A stretch of DNA of 64,000 nt from Lingula anatina. Taxonomy: Eukaryota; Brachiopoda; Lingulata; Lingulida; Lingulidae. How positions within the stretch are numbered: position 1 is the stretch's first letter; each line of letters begins with the position of its first letter. The stretch lies in assembly GCF_001039355.2 (NCBI RefSeq), contig NW_019775635.1, forward strand, positions 592,121 through 656,120, written 5' to 3'. Both the position numbers and the translations under genes were made by a program. Below, one piece after another: positions 35,650 to 49,300 of the stretch. A model generated the notes under the pieces. It saw nothing but the letters and a program-made list of their open reading frames with translations, ran no database searches and was not told the origin of the DNA.

Positions 35650-38600
35650 TGTGCATTTGTATATAAGTGCGCTACTCTGACAAAAAGTACTGAAACATGC
35701 GACCTAAAATAGTACAGGGTCAAATTGAAGTTTATCACAAAAATACTTTTTAAAAAAGATGTATTTTTACACAAGGCGGAAATGGCAGGGATGGGTCAAG
35801 TTAAAGATGTCTTTAAAGGAGAATGACACAAAACTGGCACCTATTTTGAAAAATAAACAGTCCAAAGTACGAGAAAAGCGATAGTGTAGATTGCTCGAAG
35901 TGTACATGGATTTGTTCAGAATAAAGCTGCTTGTATTTATTTACTGGTGTAACAAGTTACTGGATTGATGAAAGGTGGTTTAAGGCTCAATTGATTCTTA
36001 AAACCACACGAATTAAATGGAAGATGCAAAAGCTTTGAAAATACAATCACATTGCAAGTATTTTTTTTACATCGCGGCCCCGTTTTTGACTTTTCTAATC
36101 GTTTCTGTCATCGCCCCTGAGTACACAAAGCCACGGTCCCGTGACCATCGTCTCTACTTTTCGTCGCAAGTGGATTTATTCACTGGGTAAAATCCTATCC
36201 ATATATTTGAATTACTGACTTATACACGCATAACAATATTGACTTGCATTGTACTGAAGACCAGGCGAAAATGAAAATCTGCTGTTCTGGTTCAAGTAGA
36301 ACTCTATTTATAGACAATCAATGAGTTAAGTGTTAGAAATGCTTTATTTCACCGAATCGGATATTGTTAATTGGGAATTGTGCTCGTCTACTTCAACTGA
36401 GTAGAAATTGTTAAACCTTCGCTGCATTGTATTAATTGTTCAACATGAATTTGTTAAACTGAACTTACTAAGAATCCTAAATAAATCACGACACAAACAA
36501 GAAATAGATTAGTCTTAAATACATATTCAGTGGCAACACTAAATCGTTTGCGTTTTTAGTAGTTTGTTGCAAAAAATTATATTATTTAAACCCTGCTGGT
36601 GAAATGGATGTATATTTTGTTTTTAAAAGTATTATGTCTTCCATACGTTCTTTAAGTTAAAAAAAGAAAAAATCATTTTTGTTTTCTGTGACAATTTAGG
36701 GTATTCCATCTTATAATCAAGGTCTATGCTGTTCCTTAGAAATACGTCCTGATTGACTTATTTTTGATTTTAGATGACAATACACTACCCTGAGTGTCAG
36801 AGCAACGTAAAAGCTAACTAGCTTAAATATACCTTGTGATTGCGACATTGGTTATATATGAAATCAAGATCGAGCTGGCAATACCGGAATCTAGAACCTA
36901 GGGTACAATACACCGATCTAGGGGAGGCTCCGTGCCGCTAATCTGGGGCTAATTTCAGGAGTTAGAATATTATTTTAGTTCTTCTGGAAAAGTAGGTAAA
37001 CAGTTGCACCAGGCCGCCTTTAAACAGACTCTCTTTGTGTTTCGGTGGTGTGTGTTTTGGTGCTCGAATTTTGGAGAAAATAGAAATGAGGGCGTTTATT
37101 TGATACAAACCGCAACATCTCCTTTCTGTATGTAGGCCTTACAACCAAATGGCGTGCCTTGGTTTCCCTCTTCTATAGCGTAGCCAGACGACTTCATTTT
37201 GTTCAATTTCTATTTCGACGGAATTTCCTTGATCTGCCTAAATTAAGGATAGGGGCCTATAAAAGCTCGTTCAAAAGGGAACTTAGAATACATTAAAAAA
37301 GAATTATTGAATAAATTAAAAAAACTTAAAAAGTTTAATATAGGCATATGCGTCATAAAAGGTCCAAATATGCGTGTACACACAATGGACAATAGAAGTG
37401 TCACCCCCTGAATCAGAGTAATCAAATAAAAATCAAGTAATCAATAATCAAAGTAGGCATCTTGAGTAGTTATAATGCCTGGTCTACATTTTTTTTTTTT
37501 TGTGAAATTTGATGTTAATAAAATGATACCAGGAGCATATCATTCCACAGTCATTTATCTCCCCCAAAGTACTGGTTCAGTAGGGATGACACTTCTATTG
37601 TCCATTGTGTGTACAAGTAAAAACCATTAGAAAATTGGCACAACTGCTACTGACTATCTCTTTTGTGCTTGAAAGTTGATCTGATTATTGACCCGATTAC
37701 AGCAGTTCCCTTTCAGTTGCTAAATATATAAAATTTGAACAGCGGATTAGCGTCCATCACTTTTTAAGTGTGTGTTTGTGTTACCACAGCGGCACGAGTA
37801 TTCATTAGAATTCATCAGTTTTAATAGGTTGGTAAAGCATCTCCAACTCATTTTTTGCGACATTGCCGACAGGAAAGAGCAATATTCAGATGCATGCACG
37901 TATATTGCTTGTACCGTGTACCTCGCCCCAGCAATAGGCTATCTATATTATATTATGCAAATTAATAGCAGGGTGAGGATTCTGAGACACATTTCCAAGA
38001 AGAGGATCGAAAGCACATGCGCAGACTACATTTAGGATTGCGACAGAGAAGATAAACACTACATCGGAAAATTTTAAGTTTCTACTCAATCGGAGTTGAT
38101 GAATGATAAAAGATAATAATCAAAGGCACTGAAAATTGATTAACTAGTAATCACAAGACCACGATTGATTGATGCATCTAGGATTTACTTTCTTCTGGCT
38201 GGCATGATGAGGATGGGGGGGGGGGGTATTCAGTGGTGTAGGCCTAATTTCAGGTAGCAACAGTCTCCGTCAGTTTGCCGTTATATATAAATACTTTTTT
38301 CACCAAGCAGATAATAATCCGAACGAATACTGGCAGGGGAAAGAGACTGGTAGATCGAGTAGATTGAATATTAGGCCTAACTATACGCCTTGTCCTCGTA
38401 AGTTTCCCCCCCTCACCTACCATAGAGTGTCACATGGTCACTAGACGCACATACTATGTTTAGGTCAACCAGTTTTTTTTTTAGATAACCCTTCAAATCG
38501 GCATTGCCAAGAAATAGCGCATCGGGATCCAGGTGTATGAGGGTCGAACGGGAAAGGCATGTTCCTGGAATTAAAGAATACACGTCCGTCTGGAAACCTT

Positions 38601-40098
38601 GGTTTCCTTTTTAATCACTGGGTTGATATTTTTGGTGGGTATAGAGGCCAGGGCGCTGTTATATCAAAGAAAAAGAAACGACCGACGAGTCTGCTTTTTA
38701 AAGGCAGGCCGTGTTTGGTTAACGTTTTACTGATAAAAACGTTTTTTAGAAGTGGGCAAAACAATTAATCGTTGAAACTAACATAAAGACCTATGGTTCA
38801 AGAAAGAAAATATTACTGATATATGTATTCTTTATATACAGAACGTCAGATTCCTCAGGCCCTCGGTACAGGGGAATTCCCTTGCAACCTGACACCCAAT
38901 TTAAGAGTTGCAAGATGACGAATGTTGAAGTTATTTAAGTAATTTCAACAACATACCAAAGTTCTTAAGTCTATTGGTGTTTGTGAATGTGTTCACACAA
39001 AATAAGAACAATAACAGAAATTGCTTTGGCAATTTTGGACAAAAGAATCTAAATAGTTTTGAAAACAAACATTAAATTCCTCACACCTGTAGCGTAAATC
39101 ACATGAACCGAGAGCGGTTCTTCTTTAAAAAACTGTTTTCGACAATAAAAGACGTGTCACCTTTGGCCTAGTATCAACATTTACCCTACATTGCAATTTG
39201 TCTAGCAGAGAAAACATCGTAAACGAATAAGCGAGATTGGGGAGGAAAACGACGGGGGCATTACAACTCACGACATGACTGCATAAAATAATTATTTACT
39301 TTTGAGTTCTTGCATATTTAGTTTTGTCTTTTACTCACAAAAAAAGATAAAGAAACAAATAATGATGATGTTGGTCTAATACGAAAGCAAAACGAACTGT
39401 GTAAAAGAAAATATTTTGCCTATCAAAATCACGTCGCTGTCCAAGAAGCATGCCTTCACCACATTCAAGATTCTAACAATGGAATGGCCTTATCAGGGTT
39501 TGAAATAAACACCGGTGATTAACCAAGCATTGATTCTTCTGCTTTTTAACCAATGATATGATATCCCATCACGGAAAAATTACAGTAAGAAAGGTCTTTA
39601 TAAACCCAGGAAAGTCAAGAAAAGGTTTCGTTCTCAAGTGTCCAATACATGAGACCCCTTTGCCAGCCCCATCACTTTTGCCAACATTCCAATCCCCTTG
39701 TTAAATTTTTCGGTATTTCTTGGGTATAGGTGTCTGTGTCCTCAATAAATAACGGATGTTTGTAACACCAAACGTCACTTGAGATATACCAGTGTCGCGC
39801 CCTTACTGAAATGAATATAATAGTTAGTGGATAGTTAACAAACTGCTGGGAATTTTTCCATCAAAATTTAATACCTCACCAACCACCAAAGCCCCACCCC
39901 CTTCCTCCCCTCCCCTAGAATTTAAACGCCCATGTTGACTCATTGAAATCCGACCCCCCTTTACGGCATTCAATCACGAGGTCACGTTCCAAAAAACACG
40001 GCCGGTTTTTAAATTGCGGGGTATCGGATGTAAAGTGAACGGAGGACTGAGACGTGGGTGTGGATGCGGGTTCCGAGAATGCCAGCAATTCATGAGAC
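35650..40098. other. Intergenic DNA between the divergent ABCA and membrane-protein genes
   Basis: No supportable coding exon. It contains a 240-base foldback element (37375-37615, listed separately), poly(T)/poly(G) runs and otherwise unremarkable AT-rich sequence. The promoter of the 40.1-kb gene should be near its right end. Confidence 0.5.
37375..37615. repeat. Foldback (inverted-repeat) element
   Basis: The left arm (37375-37412, TGTACACACAATGGACAATA then GAAGTGTCACCCC) is matched by its reverse complement at 37576-37615 with only a few differences. The spacer of about 160 bases shows no coding capacity. Short MITE-like foldbacks like this are common in invertebrate genomes. Confidence 0.8.
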
Positions 40099-43000
40099 AT
40101 GGGGAAAGCCTTATTATTCGCGTGGTCGTTTATGTTGTGTTTCGGGCCAATCCTGTCAAAGGCGGCCAACAACAGGTCACAAACCACAGGTAAGTTTTAA
40201 TTGGTATTAGCAAACAAGCAGTGAGATTGCTTAAAAGACCATGGAAAATAGTGTCAACAGTTGAATTTTGATAAAATGTATTATATTCATCTTCCTATCT
40301 TCGATTTCTCATTTTATTTGAATGACCATTTTGATTTGAGTTTGCTTGATGCCGTAAGAAAAGATTATTTGAGTGAAACTAAATTAGATACCCGAGATGG
40401 TTTAGATCTGAGTGTCCAGTTAATCAACAATGGTACCATGCAGTGATGTTATCTTGTTTGAAAACATCTGAGACAAGAGAAAGTTTCTGACAATTTAAAT
40501 TACTGAATGAGAAGATATTACCAGTTCTCATGCGATCACACACACGCGCGCACACAAGTTTACGCACTCACACGAGCGTATTTGCTTAACTTAGATATAG
40601 CCCAAAACAACAAAGGTGCCAAAAGTTTAAACATTTATGATAATACAAATAAATAGTTCAGTGAACATATTCAGTGGCATTTCTGGTATTTCCTTTCCTT
40701 GATGTCTTTAATGCGACTAATCCTTAAATAAATAAATGTAACGTTGTCACAGATAATAAGCTTAAAATGCACCTTTTCTTTACAAAGAATGGTATCACGT
40801 GATTCAGGTCATGGATTAAAAGCGCTAATGATGTAAATGAACAAATCTTCAATTTTGATTTTATGCAAATCAAGGAGTTATAACTTGTGCAAATGAAGTA
40901 AGAACAATGATTGCTGACGACTTATTTCTAAATTCTGGCTGATATGGGTGCTAGTTGCAAAATAACAGGAATTTGTTTGCCCAAGCATTATTATGTTTAC
41001 ATCAATTGTTACTTGACACTGTAGTAGACCTAATACTCACAAATAATTACAACGCATTATCACCAACCCAAAACGCAAAACATTTCATTATTCCAGATGA
41101 ATCTTGGCAGGGTATCATCTTGTCGGTCTTGAAATTTGATAGGTGACTCGTGTCTTTGTTATCCGTGAGCATCTTTTATACTGCATGAAAGAAAACAGGG
41201 TTTTATAGTGTCGATCCTCCTTAATTTCAGATATACAATACGATGGCGAATCGTCGGGCAATGTTACGCTGAATAATATCCTGTTATCAAACACCATCAA
41301 CAGCACAAACGAGCTGCCGCCGGCAACATCTAGCGATGAAAATGGAGCACTGAACCTGAAAGGCAACGAAGCACTTTACATAGCTTTATTCTTAACGCTC
41401 CTCTTTGTCATTGTCACCATCTCCACCATATGTAGCGTACTGTGGTGTATACAATGGCGGGCCAATATGAAAGTCATACAACGAGCCGGGATCCAGCCAC
41501 CGGGCGACCACGACGGGGACCAAGCAGAAGGCACAAACTTCAAAAAACGAACATTTATGCAAGTCCTACTTTGCCTGGACGACAACAAATCAAGCAACGC
41601 TGACAGTGCCGAATCCATCGAGTCCATCCCAGCGTATGCGACGACACGTCTTCAAACACCGCAAAACGGTACACCAAATGAAGGCGTCAATCCCCATCCG
41701 CCGAGGTGTTGCAAGCACCAACAGTTTCACTCCCAGGGTGAGTGGTCATCAAATCCTCAGGTGACTTGGTCGTGCCACTCTCTTTGCAGTGATCAATGCG
41801 TCCAAACTCACCCTGTCCAGCTCACTGGCATTACTAGGACGCAGTCTCGGGGAGCGTGTTCTCGCACCTCTCTCTGCAGTGACCGTTGCTCATTGCTTGG
41901 GGATGTAGGTCGTAACGGGTCGATTGGCTTAAAGTCGCCGCATCCTAGGCCGGTTTCTTTTCCTTATGCACAGGCCCCCCTCAACGATATCCCAGACTCC
42001 CGCGATTTCAGACACGCTTCTTCGAGACGTAGCGTTACGGAAAGAATTCCGCGAGGTTGTTTAACCTGTGGTGGATATGCAGATGTATGGAACACAAGTT
42101 CCGAACGTTGCCATCGTGATCAAGGGTCTAAGACATCGCTTTGCACAGGCAGAAGGCGTTCAATGACGTGTGACAGTTCCTGCTGTCTGAAAAGCCACAA
42201 CCGGCCTTCTTACACTCAGAGAAGTGTGTCTTCCCCAGGCTGCATCAACAAATTTGGCAGCATCAGAGCCAACAAACGACGCAGTCGTGAGTTTCCCCCA
42301 ACTACCAACTTTCCTAATACTACTGTGAGACCCAACCTTGGGTCCAGGGTCAGCGGGAGAGCGAGTCAAACCAAAGCATCAGCCGAACAAAATCCTCGCC
42401 CATCGACTCCTCGTGTTATCCGCTCTTCGAAATCTCTCAGTCTCTGCTGCAGGGTTGGCGACGAGACTTTCCCACGTAGACAATGTTACTGTTACGACTG
42501 CGTCAAACACAAATTGAAAACAGACCATCATCTGCGGTCGTCAAAGTACATGCCAAGTCACAGGTCTCAGTTTGACTGCCAGTCTATGAATCCAGGTCTC
42601 TCTAAGATTCCAAAGAAAGCGCTTTCGTCTCCGAATTTTTTTCGTATGGGGTCTTTTTTGAAGCGGGAGTTGGCGGGCTCTGGGCTGTTTGCTACTGAAC
42701 CCGGCACGGGCTCCAGTAATAGGATACCACAGTCCTTAAAGAATGACCACACGTGGAGTGAAAAGGGTTGCCAAACTTTTTCAACTGACACTGACCCCGC
42801 GTTTTACCATACCTATCCTTCAGCACGAGCGGGTGTTACCCAAGCTTCTTTGAACAATTCATTCGACTTGCCAAGTACGCCGGAAAACGAGGAAATGTCC
42901 GGATTTTCTGATAATTCAACCGATGATTCGTCCGATGAATATACAACAGGAGAATATTGTAACGCCGAGGTCGCTGACTACAACAGAACATCGCTCACAC

Positions 43001-43281
43001 CGAGGTTGTCATGGTCTTCGAGTGAAGAAGATGACAAAACCTATATCTTCCCTGAAACCTGTTCTCCTTCAGAGGCTCTGTTATCAAGCGCCGACAAAAC
43101 GTCCAACGATGCTCCTGGTGGGAATAAGATTGACAAGAAATTAGGAAACGAACATTTAAAATCTTATGAACCGTTACAGCAACAGCCTAATAAGGAACCA
43201 GAGACACCGTTTACTTATACGTACACACCTTTACATTCTCTTGACAGAACAGTGCCTAAAAGCATTGTTTCCCATACGTGA
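40099..43281 (+). CDS. Type I single-pass membrane protein, unknown family, Ser/Cys-rich cytoplasmic tail
   Basis: Exons 40099-40189 and 41231-43281 (GTAAGT donor, TTTCAG acceptor, phase 1) give 713 residues. Residues 1-21 (MGKALLFAWSFMLCFGPILS) form a signal peptide. Residues 22-77 are a short ectodomain with Asn-X-Thr sequons (NVT, NST). Residues 78-104 are one transmembrane helix (ALYIALFLTLLFVIVTISTI). The remaining roughly 600 residues are a low-complexity Ser/Pro/Arg/Cys-rich tail, presumably cytoplasmic and disordered. The tail has recurring SLCSDQC, SLCSDRC and SLCTGRR motifs and CCK, CYCYDC and CSSCC-like clusters. An acidic Asp/Ser stretch (DNSTDDSSDE) lies near the C terminus. I recognise no domain. 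An upstream ATG at 40092 is in a different frame that hits a stop at the splice site. The signal peptide, matched splice phase and long open exon make the gene real; its role is unknown. Confidence 0.82.
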
Positions 43282-43927
43282 TCCACGTTAGCCGACATAA
43301 AGCACCACAGTGACTTTACATTAACATAATATGGGATACTTCAGGAGTTGTGAAAAAATGTATAAATATATAAATAAACAAGTAAATAGTTAAATACACA
43401 AATAAATTATATTAGGGCCTAACTACATATTTATATTAAATATGTATGTTTAAAAACAGTACATCAGTACGTATTATATTGTACATAATTATGTGTATTA
43501 TATTGTACATATTGTAAGATGGAGAAATGATGCATGTTTTTGTATGGTGCCTTTGCGACTTTGATAATTTTTTACATATACATGTGTAGGCCTACCTTTG
43601 TTTGCTTGCATTTTTAAGTCTTAAATTTACTTGATAAACTTGGATAAATTTCTTTCGTGTGGGTGTGTTTCCATGCATCCAATAGGCCTACTCTGTGTGC
43701 GTGATACGTAACAATAGGTCTTCAAATTTACAGTTTACCCTTTACTAGTTCAGTTGTTTAAACGAGATGTAAAACAATTTTATCTTTTGGTAGATATCTT
43801 ACTTGTATCTTGCAAACCAGCATCCTAATGATGGCAAGCTAAACCGCAGGGAATATGAATCATACGACACATATACTATAAATGATTTATCTGGTGTGAT
43901 TTGATTTCGTTGTACTTTATATTGTAA

Positions 43928-43933
43928 AATAAA
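43928..43933 (+). terminator. Candidate poly(A) signal, 40.1-kb gene
   Basis: AATAAA about 650 bases after the stop codon at 43279-43281. Another AATAAA-like site at about 43372-43377 is closer to the stop and may be used instead. Confidence 0.4.
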
Positions 43934-43977
43934 AGTCGGGAAACTTTTTATCCTGCCATATGTATGCTTGAACTCTT

Positions 43978-44130
43978 AGACTGGGTTCCCATACTTAGAT
44001 CGATCCAACTGGATCAACCTAACTCCCTGGGGGTTCACGCTATTAAAATGCTATCAGCTCAAGAGGCTTAAATGTCTGTCACGCCTACCGAATCAGCTAG
44101 GGGTAAAGGTAATTACCCCCTAACAGTTTT
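43978..44130. repeat. Partial copy of MITE family shared with 49053-49262
   Basis: The segment beginning GACTGGGTTCCCATACTTAG, with ATCGATCCAACTGGATCAAC and CCCTGGGGGTTCAC, matches the reverse complement of the right end of the element at 49053-49262 over about 65 bases. Later parts (TTAAATGTCTGTC, GGTAATTACCCCC) match less closely. The far terminus is not evident, so this copy is degenerate or truncated. Confidence 0.65.
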
Positions 44131-44352
44131 CACAAAACTGAAAACAGTAAGGTTTACCTACAGAATTTACATCACAACTTCGGATACCTCCATAAACACA
44201 CACACCCTTGTGGTTACTTTATTATTATTGTCATTTTAGGGTGAAGTATCTGTTTTAACTCAAATGGTATCAAGACACATTTTCTCATTATAATAACTAT
44301 AGTGATTCGCCATATAAGAATTGACGTAATGCTGCTCGTACCGGGGCCGTAG

Positions 44353-44506
44353 CGATAGTCCGAAGGTTCAATAGTCCGAAGGTTCATTGGTCCGAATGTT
44401 CACTATAGAACCTTCGGACCAATGAACCCTTGATTAAAAAATCGATAAAAATGTTACCACTTTTCGGACCAATGAACCTTCGGACTAATGAACCTTCGGA
44501 CTATCG
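44353..44506. repeat. Foldback element of GTCCGAAGGTTCA repeats
   Basis: The left arm 44354-44396 is a near-perfect reverse complement of 44463-44505 (43 bases, one mismatch). Each arm is itself made of tandem GTCCGAAGGTTCA(A/T)TA/TG units. A further unit in inverted orientation lies in the loop. The whole could form a long hairpin. Confidence 0.9.
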
Positions 44507-46342
44507 AGACGCCCCCCTCGTACCCTATAGGGTTGCACAAAATCCACGTGCTTTGGTGGAAAAATAATTATCTTGAACTTGTGTAAATATTAATTTCAGT
44601 GAGTTCCTACACATGTAGTTCGGCATATGCGCAGTGCTTCAAGTTGTAGGGCTTCAGTGTCCTCTAGATTACTCAACACACGTGTTTTTAAATGTGATTT
44701 TAATAAAAAAAAAATGTACAAAGTTTCGACCGCGTGCATTCTACGTGCCAGAAAATCAGTCGGACAACTGGTTGCGTGAGTGTAAAAAGTGGTTGAAAAA
44801 CGCACAAGGCAACCCTTAATGTCGAGCCCTAATGATGGTTTATTATTTTTTAAATAAGCTTAAACCTTCGTTACTGAAAACGAAAATTCCTCATGCTAGC
44901 AAGGCATGAATTTCGAAAGTTACATTGATTTACATAAAATGCCTGATTTGTCACTTTCTCTTACCAAAGATTAAAACAAAGTAAGAATTCGTGCACATGT
45001 CTTTAACTTCATTTTCAGTTTTCTTCAAATGGACATAAATATTGAGTTTGGGTGAAAGAGCCAGAAACCATCGCTGAACCACGCATTCTGCATATAACGA
45101 AATTCTTGATGGCGGTCTGAGAGGGCAATCGGGGGCCTGAACGGGCACACCTCTCCATGCGAGCCGATGGCTACTTCCTGTCACCTGTGGCCGAGGGCCG
45201 TCATCTAAATCTTGTCTTGCTCTACGTCAAGTGAGGTTTGTTTGCTATTCCTTTGATAGAACAATGTCTTTGCTGCGATTGTCAATGTGATATCGATATT
45301 GCTTCAAATATGAAACGACTAGCGGTTTATTCATTACGGTATGATCACTCTAGTCTAGTGTATCGTGCGCTAAATATTATTGAAAGTGAAAGTTCATTAA
45401 TTCATATGCAATTGTCATTTTGGGCGGTTTCTGAAAAAAAAAAAAAAAAAAAAAACACGAAGCTACTTTATTGCACCACCAGCGTGATTTTAGTCCNCCC
45501 CCCCCCCCCCCAACACACCTCGTTATAAATAAACTTTTGCATTATATTCCTCGATAGGACCCCACACGTACTAGTACATATGTGTACCGAAAAAAGCCCA
45601 CATATAAGCTGTAATTTCTCTTCGAACTAGATTTTTTTATAACAAATAAAATCTTAAAGAAAAATCAGTAATTACAGCACCTTGGCTGCTAAAATCACCC
45701 AAGGAAAGTGTAAATTGTAAAATCTTACATTTCAAAATTGATAAATAACTAAATGAACATCTCTCTCACTCAATCCTCTTTCACAAACAAACACTCAGTC
45801 ATTTGCAACACGGCTTTTTTATTTCTCTATAATTCTCAATAATTCAATGAAATGAGAAGTGCCTGAAAAAATGACTTAAAAGTGCGTTATTTATTTTTGG
45901 TTAAATGTGGCCTTGAGTAAAATAGATAAATTAATAAATGATTAAATATTAAATAAGTACACAAATAATTTGAAGTGTATAATCTGTATGTATACCATAA
46001 CCACTGCAGAGAAAGGGAAACTATACATTCTTCCAAAATCACAAAGTCCAGCAGCACTCAAAGTCTGACATATGAAGGATAGACTATATTCTAAAATACA
46101 AAACAGACCAATTTTCGAAATGATTTTTCCTTTCTTTTTACACAATATTTAAATTAAAATGTGTCACTATTTGAGTCCCATGCACAGGGGCGGTGCACTT
46201 TTGAAAAAATTGTATTACAGATAGATTTGTAAATCAAGAATTCTTTTTAGGTGTAGCATTTTTAACCAAGGCCAATTAAATAAATTGCTTGTTTTCAGGT
46301 TTACATGGAGAATGACATAAACATTCCTATCACTAGTTCACA

Positions 46343-49300
46343 ATGCCAAAGGACAAAGACAGATACATGTATGATGTAATTATTGTTGGAGCTGGTTTAA
46401 GTGGTAAGATAAATGGCATTTTCATCAGTTGATAATAACAGAAATGAAGGTTATGCAGGTATACTAGTAAGAAGGATTGGTAAGACAAAAATGTGTACTA
46501 GTAACTTTAGAATTTTTCATTTGTACTAGTACATGTAAAATCACATAAATAGGAAAGAATTGGCATGTTACAATTTTTATCTTTTGTCATTTATGGCACC
46601 TTTCAAGGATGTTTTTTTTAAGTAATTATTAGAAATTCTGACCATCTGTTTCTTCATTTCCCTGACATCTAAATATAAATCTTGTTTAGTGTGATCCTTA
46701 TTATTAATGCAGGATTACATGCAGCCCAGCTGTTAGTAGCAGAAGGCCTACATGTACAGGTTATAGAAGCCAGAGAGAAAACAGGAGGAAGAACTGAAAC
46801 TATTCGGGTATTACCTTGACACCAAGAAACATATCTAGTGTCCCTGTCTTTGATAATATTACTCATTCTAATGTTTGTGTGGTCACACTGACATACTGAG
46901 TAGACTATCCAGTTCTAAACATTTTTTATTCTTTTCACATTTTATTCAAACTTATAATATTGATTGAAGCCTTCAAATGATGGTTTATTTTAAACATTTT
47001 ACATGTAACAGTGGAATGATTTTTTTACAGTTACTGAGTATTTGTTCGATGATGTACTGTATAGTAGAAAGCTGATAGTCTGTGCATACATTTTTCATAT
47101 ACAAGCTCAATGAAATTTGGCATAAAAACGTAACATGTATGGTTAATGTGAACAAGTTTATTCATCTAGATTCATACGATAATTGTTTGATCAAAATATT
47201 TTGTTTAATTATATGAATATTTATAGAAGGAAAACATAGGATATGCAGAAGGTGGTGCAGCTTATGTCAGTAGAAAACATGTGCAGGTTTTAAAGCTAGC
47301 AGAGGAGCTGGGGATAATGACATATTGTGTGGGTGGGTCTAACCTGAAGACTACACTGCAGCTTGAGGTACATGTACAGGTGTATCTGTTTTAACAAAAA
47401 AGAAACAAAAGAAATGAAAAGAAAAATGCCGTATGTAACCAATTAGTCAGTCGATTGATCAATCTCCAACACACCGGCTCTATAACTATATAATTAACCA
47501 ATCAGTCCATCAGTCAATCAACAAATAAAAGGATAATTAAAACAACAAAAAAGTGGATGTAAAAAAAAAATCTCTGAATCTTCTCAGATGGCGTAAAAAG
47601 AAGAATATTGTTGTTCCTACTTACCTTTTTTATGTCATCATGTGCATAAACATATAGTGTTGTCAGTGTTATAGAAGAGTCTCTATTAATTTATCATTTA
47701 ATATATACATTGGTATCCTATAGTTAGTATATATATCTTTTGAAATAACTTACAAAATACTTTTTTTTCAGAAAGACCGATATGTATTTAAGGGTGACAT
47801 ACCATCCTCATATAATCCTGTGGAGCTCTTGGATCTGAATCACATGATAAGAAGCTTAGATGCACTCAGTCTGGAGGTACATAGTATGCTAATAAAACAC
47901 AAACATAATAATAATAATTGTAATAATAATAGAAGATTGGTATTAAGATTAGATGATTGGATGTACCATCAAGATGATGTGTGGCCTCTGTAATAATATG
48001 AATAATTAAGGCAAATTTGTTATAATGATGTTTATTTTGTGGTTCCATATCATGTATACTGTCAAATTTTTCATTGCTTCAGGTCCCTGTGGGAAGACCT
48101 TGGGATCATCCCTGTGCAGACTATTTGGACAGTGTCAGTGTTTCAGAGTATTTGGAGAAAAACACCTGGACAAAGTAAGATCAAACATCTCATTTGTGAT
48201 ATATATTAAGAAATTTTACAAAAGTTAAATTATCTGTCAGCTGTTAATATATGATAAAGAAAAGCCACTATTTTAATTGCTTTTATTTGCTTTGTAATTG
48301 TGTAGGTTCAGTTGATATTTTTTTGTACATTCCCTTGTTGATTGTTTTGTTCATCCTTTTGTTTATTTATTGATTGCATCACTCACTTGTGATTTTTATT
48401 TATCATGGTTGTGTGTAGATTCGCCAAACTGCTTGGAGAGATTGCAGCAAAAAGTATATATATCACAGAACCAGGAGACATTTCAATGCTGTTCTTTCTC
48501 CACACCATCCACATGTGTGGGGGGTTGGTGCATCTGACCAGCACTAAAGATGGCGCTCAGGTTTGGGAGTTGATGTTTTAGCTTTTAGCTCTTTCACTTT
48601 TCACTTGAGAGAAATGTTCACAGTTTTGATTGAGCAAATGATGTTTATGTGACAATTCATCTTTTGGATTTGAGACATAGTTACATTTTTGTTTGAGCTG
48701 TTGAAAGAGATGATGCAATTTATAAGGCAGTCTTTAGTCATTAACATCAGAGAACGTTTGTGCTTTTGTATTTTAGTAGTTTATATGATTATTAATTATT
48801 TTTCTTTTTAGGCCTCATTCCCATACACACCATCAGTCTACTGACCCAACTCTGTGGGAACTCTCACTGACTGCAATCAGCTTAACTGAATGACATGCCT
48901 CCTCCATGCATTAAGTAGAATATAGAAAAGCTATAAGAGTACGTTGGAAACAAGAGGAGGCGTGTCATTCTGATTGCACTTAGCAAGAGTCCACACAGAG
49001 TTGGGTTGATTAATGCAGACCAATGGTGTGTGTGGGAATGGGGTCTTAGACTGCATTCCCACAGATTTTAGATCCATCTATCCTCGTGGGGAGTCTCACT
49101 AGATTGCTGTCAGATTAGCTGGCTTAAATGTCTGCCCCACCTACTAAAAGCTGTAAGGGGGTAATTAACTTTTGTGCAAGCTCTGCTGACAGCAATTTAG
49201 GGTGAACCCCCAGGGATTTAGGTTGATCCAGATGGATCGATCTAAATGTGTGGGAACTCACCCAGCAGGCAAACAACATTGATTCTACGTTGATTCAACG

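Larger units (their letters stand above)
43282..46298. other. Intergenic DNA between the membrane-protein and MAO genes
   Basis: Contains 3'-UTR sequence, two inverted-repeat elements (listed separately), a poly(A) run at about 45432-45455 and a C run with one undetermined base at 45497. No coding exon is convincing. A splice acceptor (TTTTCAG) before 46299 suggests a non-coding first exon of the MAO gene somewhere upstream. Confidence 0.5.

Noticed and set aside
41376-42791. Several 70-80-residue minus-strand open frames
   Set aside because: Antisense shadows of the long plus-strand exon of the membrane-protein gene; no domain and no splice logic.
44951-45184. 77-residue minus-strand frame upstream of the MAO gene
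   Set aside because: GC-richer than surroundings but no recognisable motif, no matching splice phase, and it does not join the neighbouring genes.
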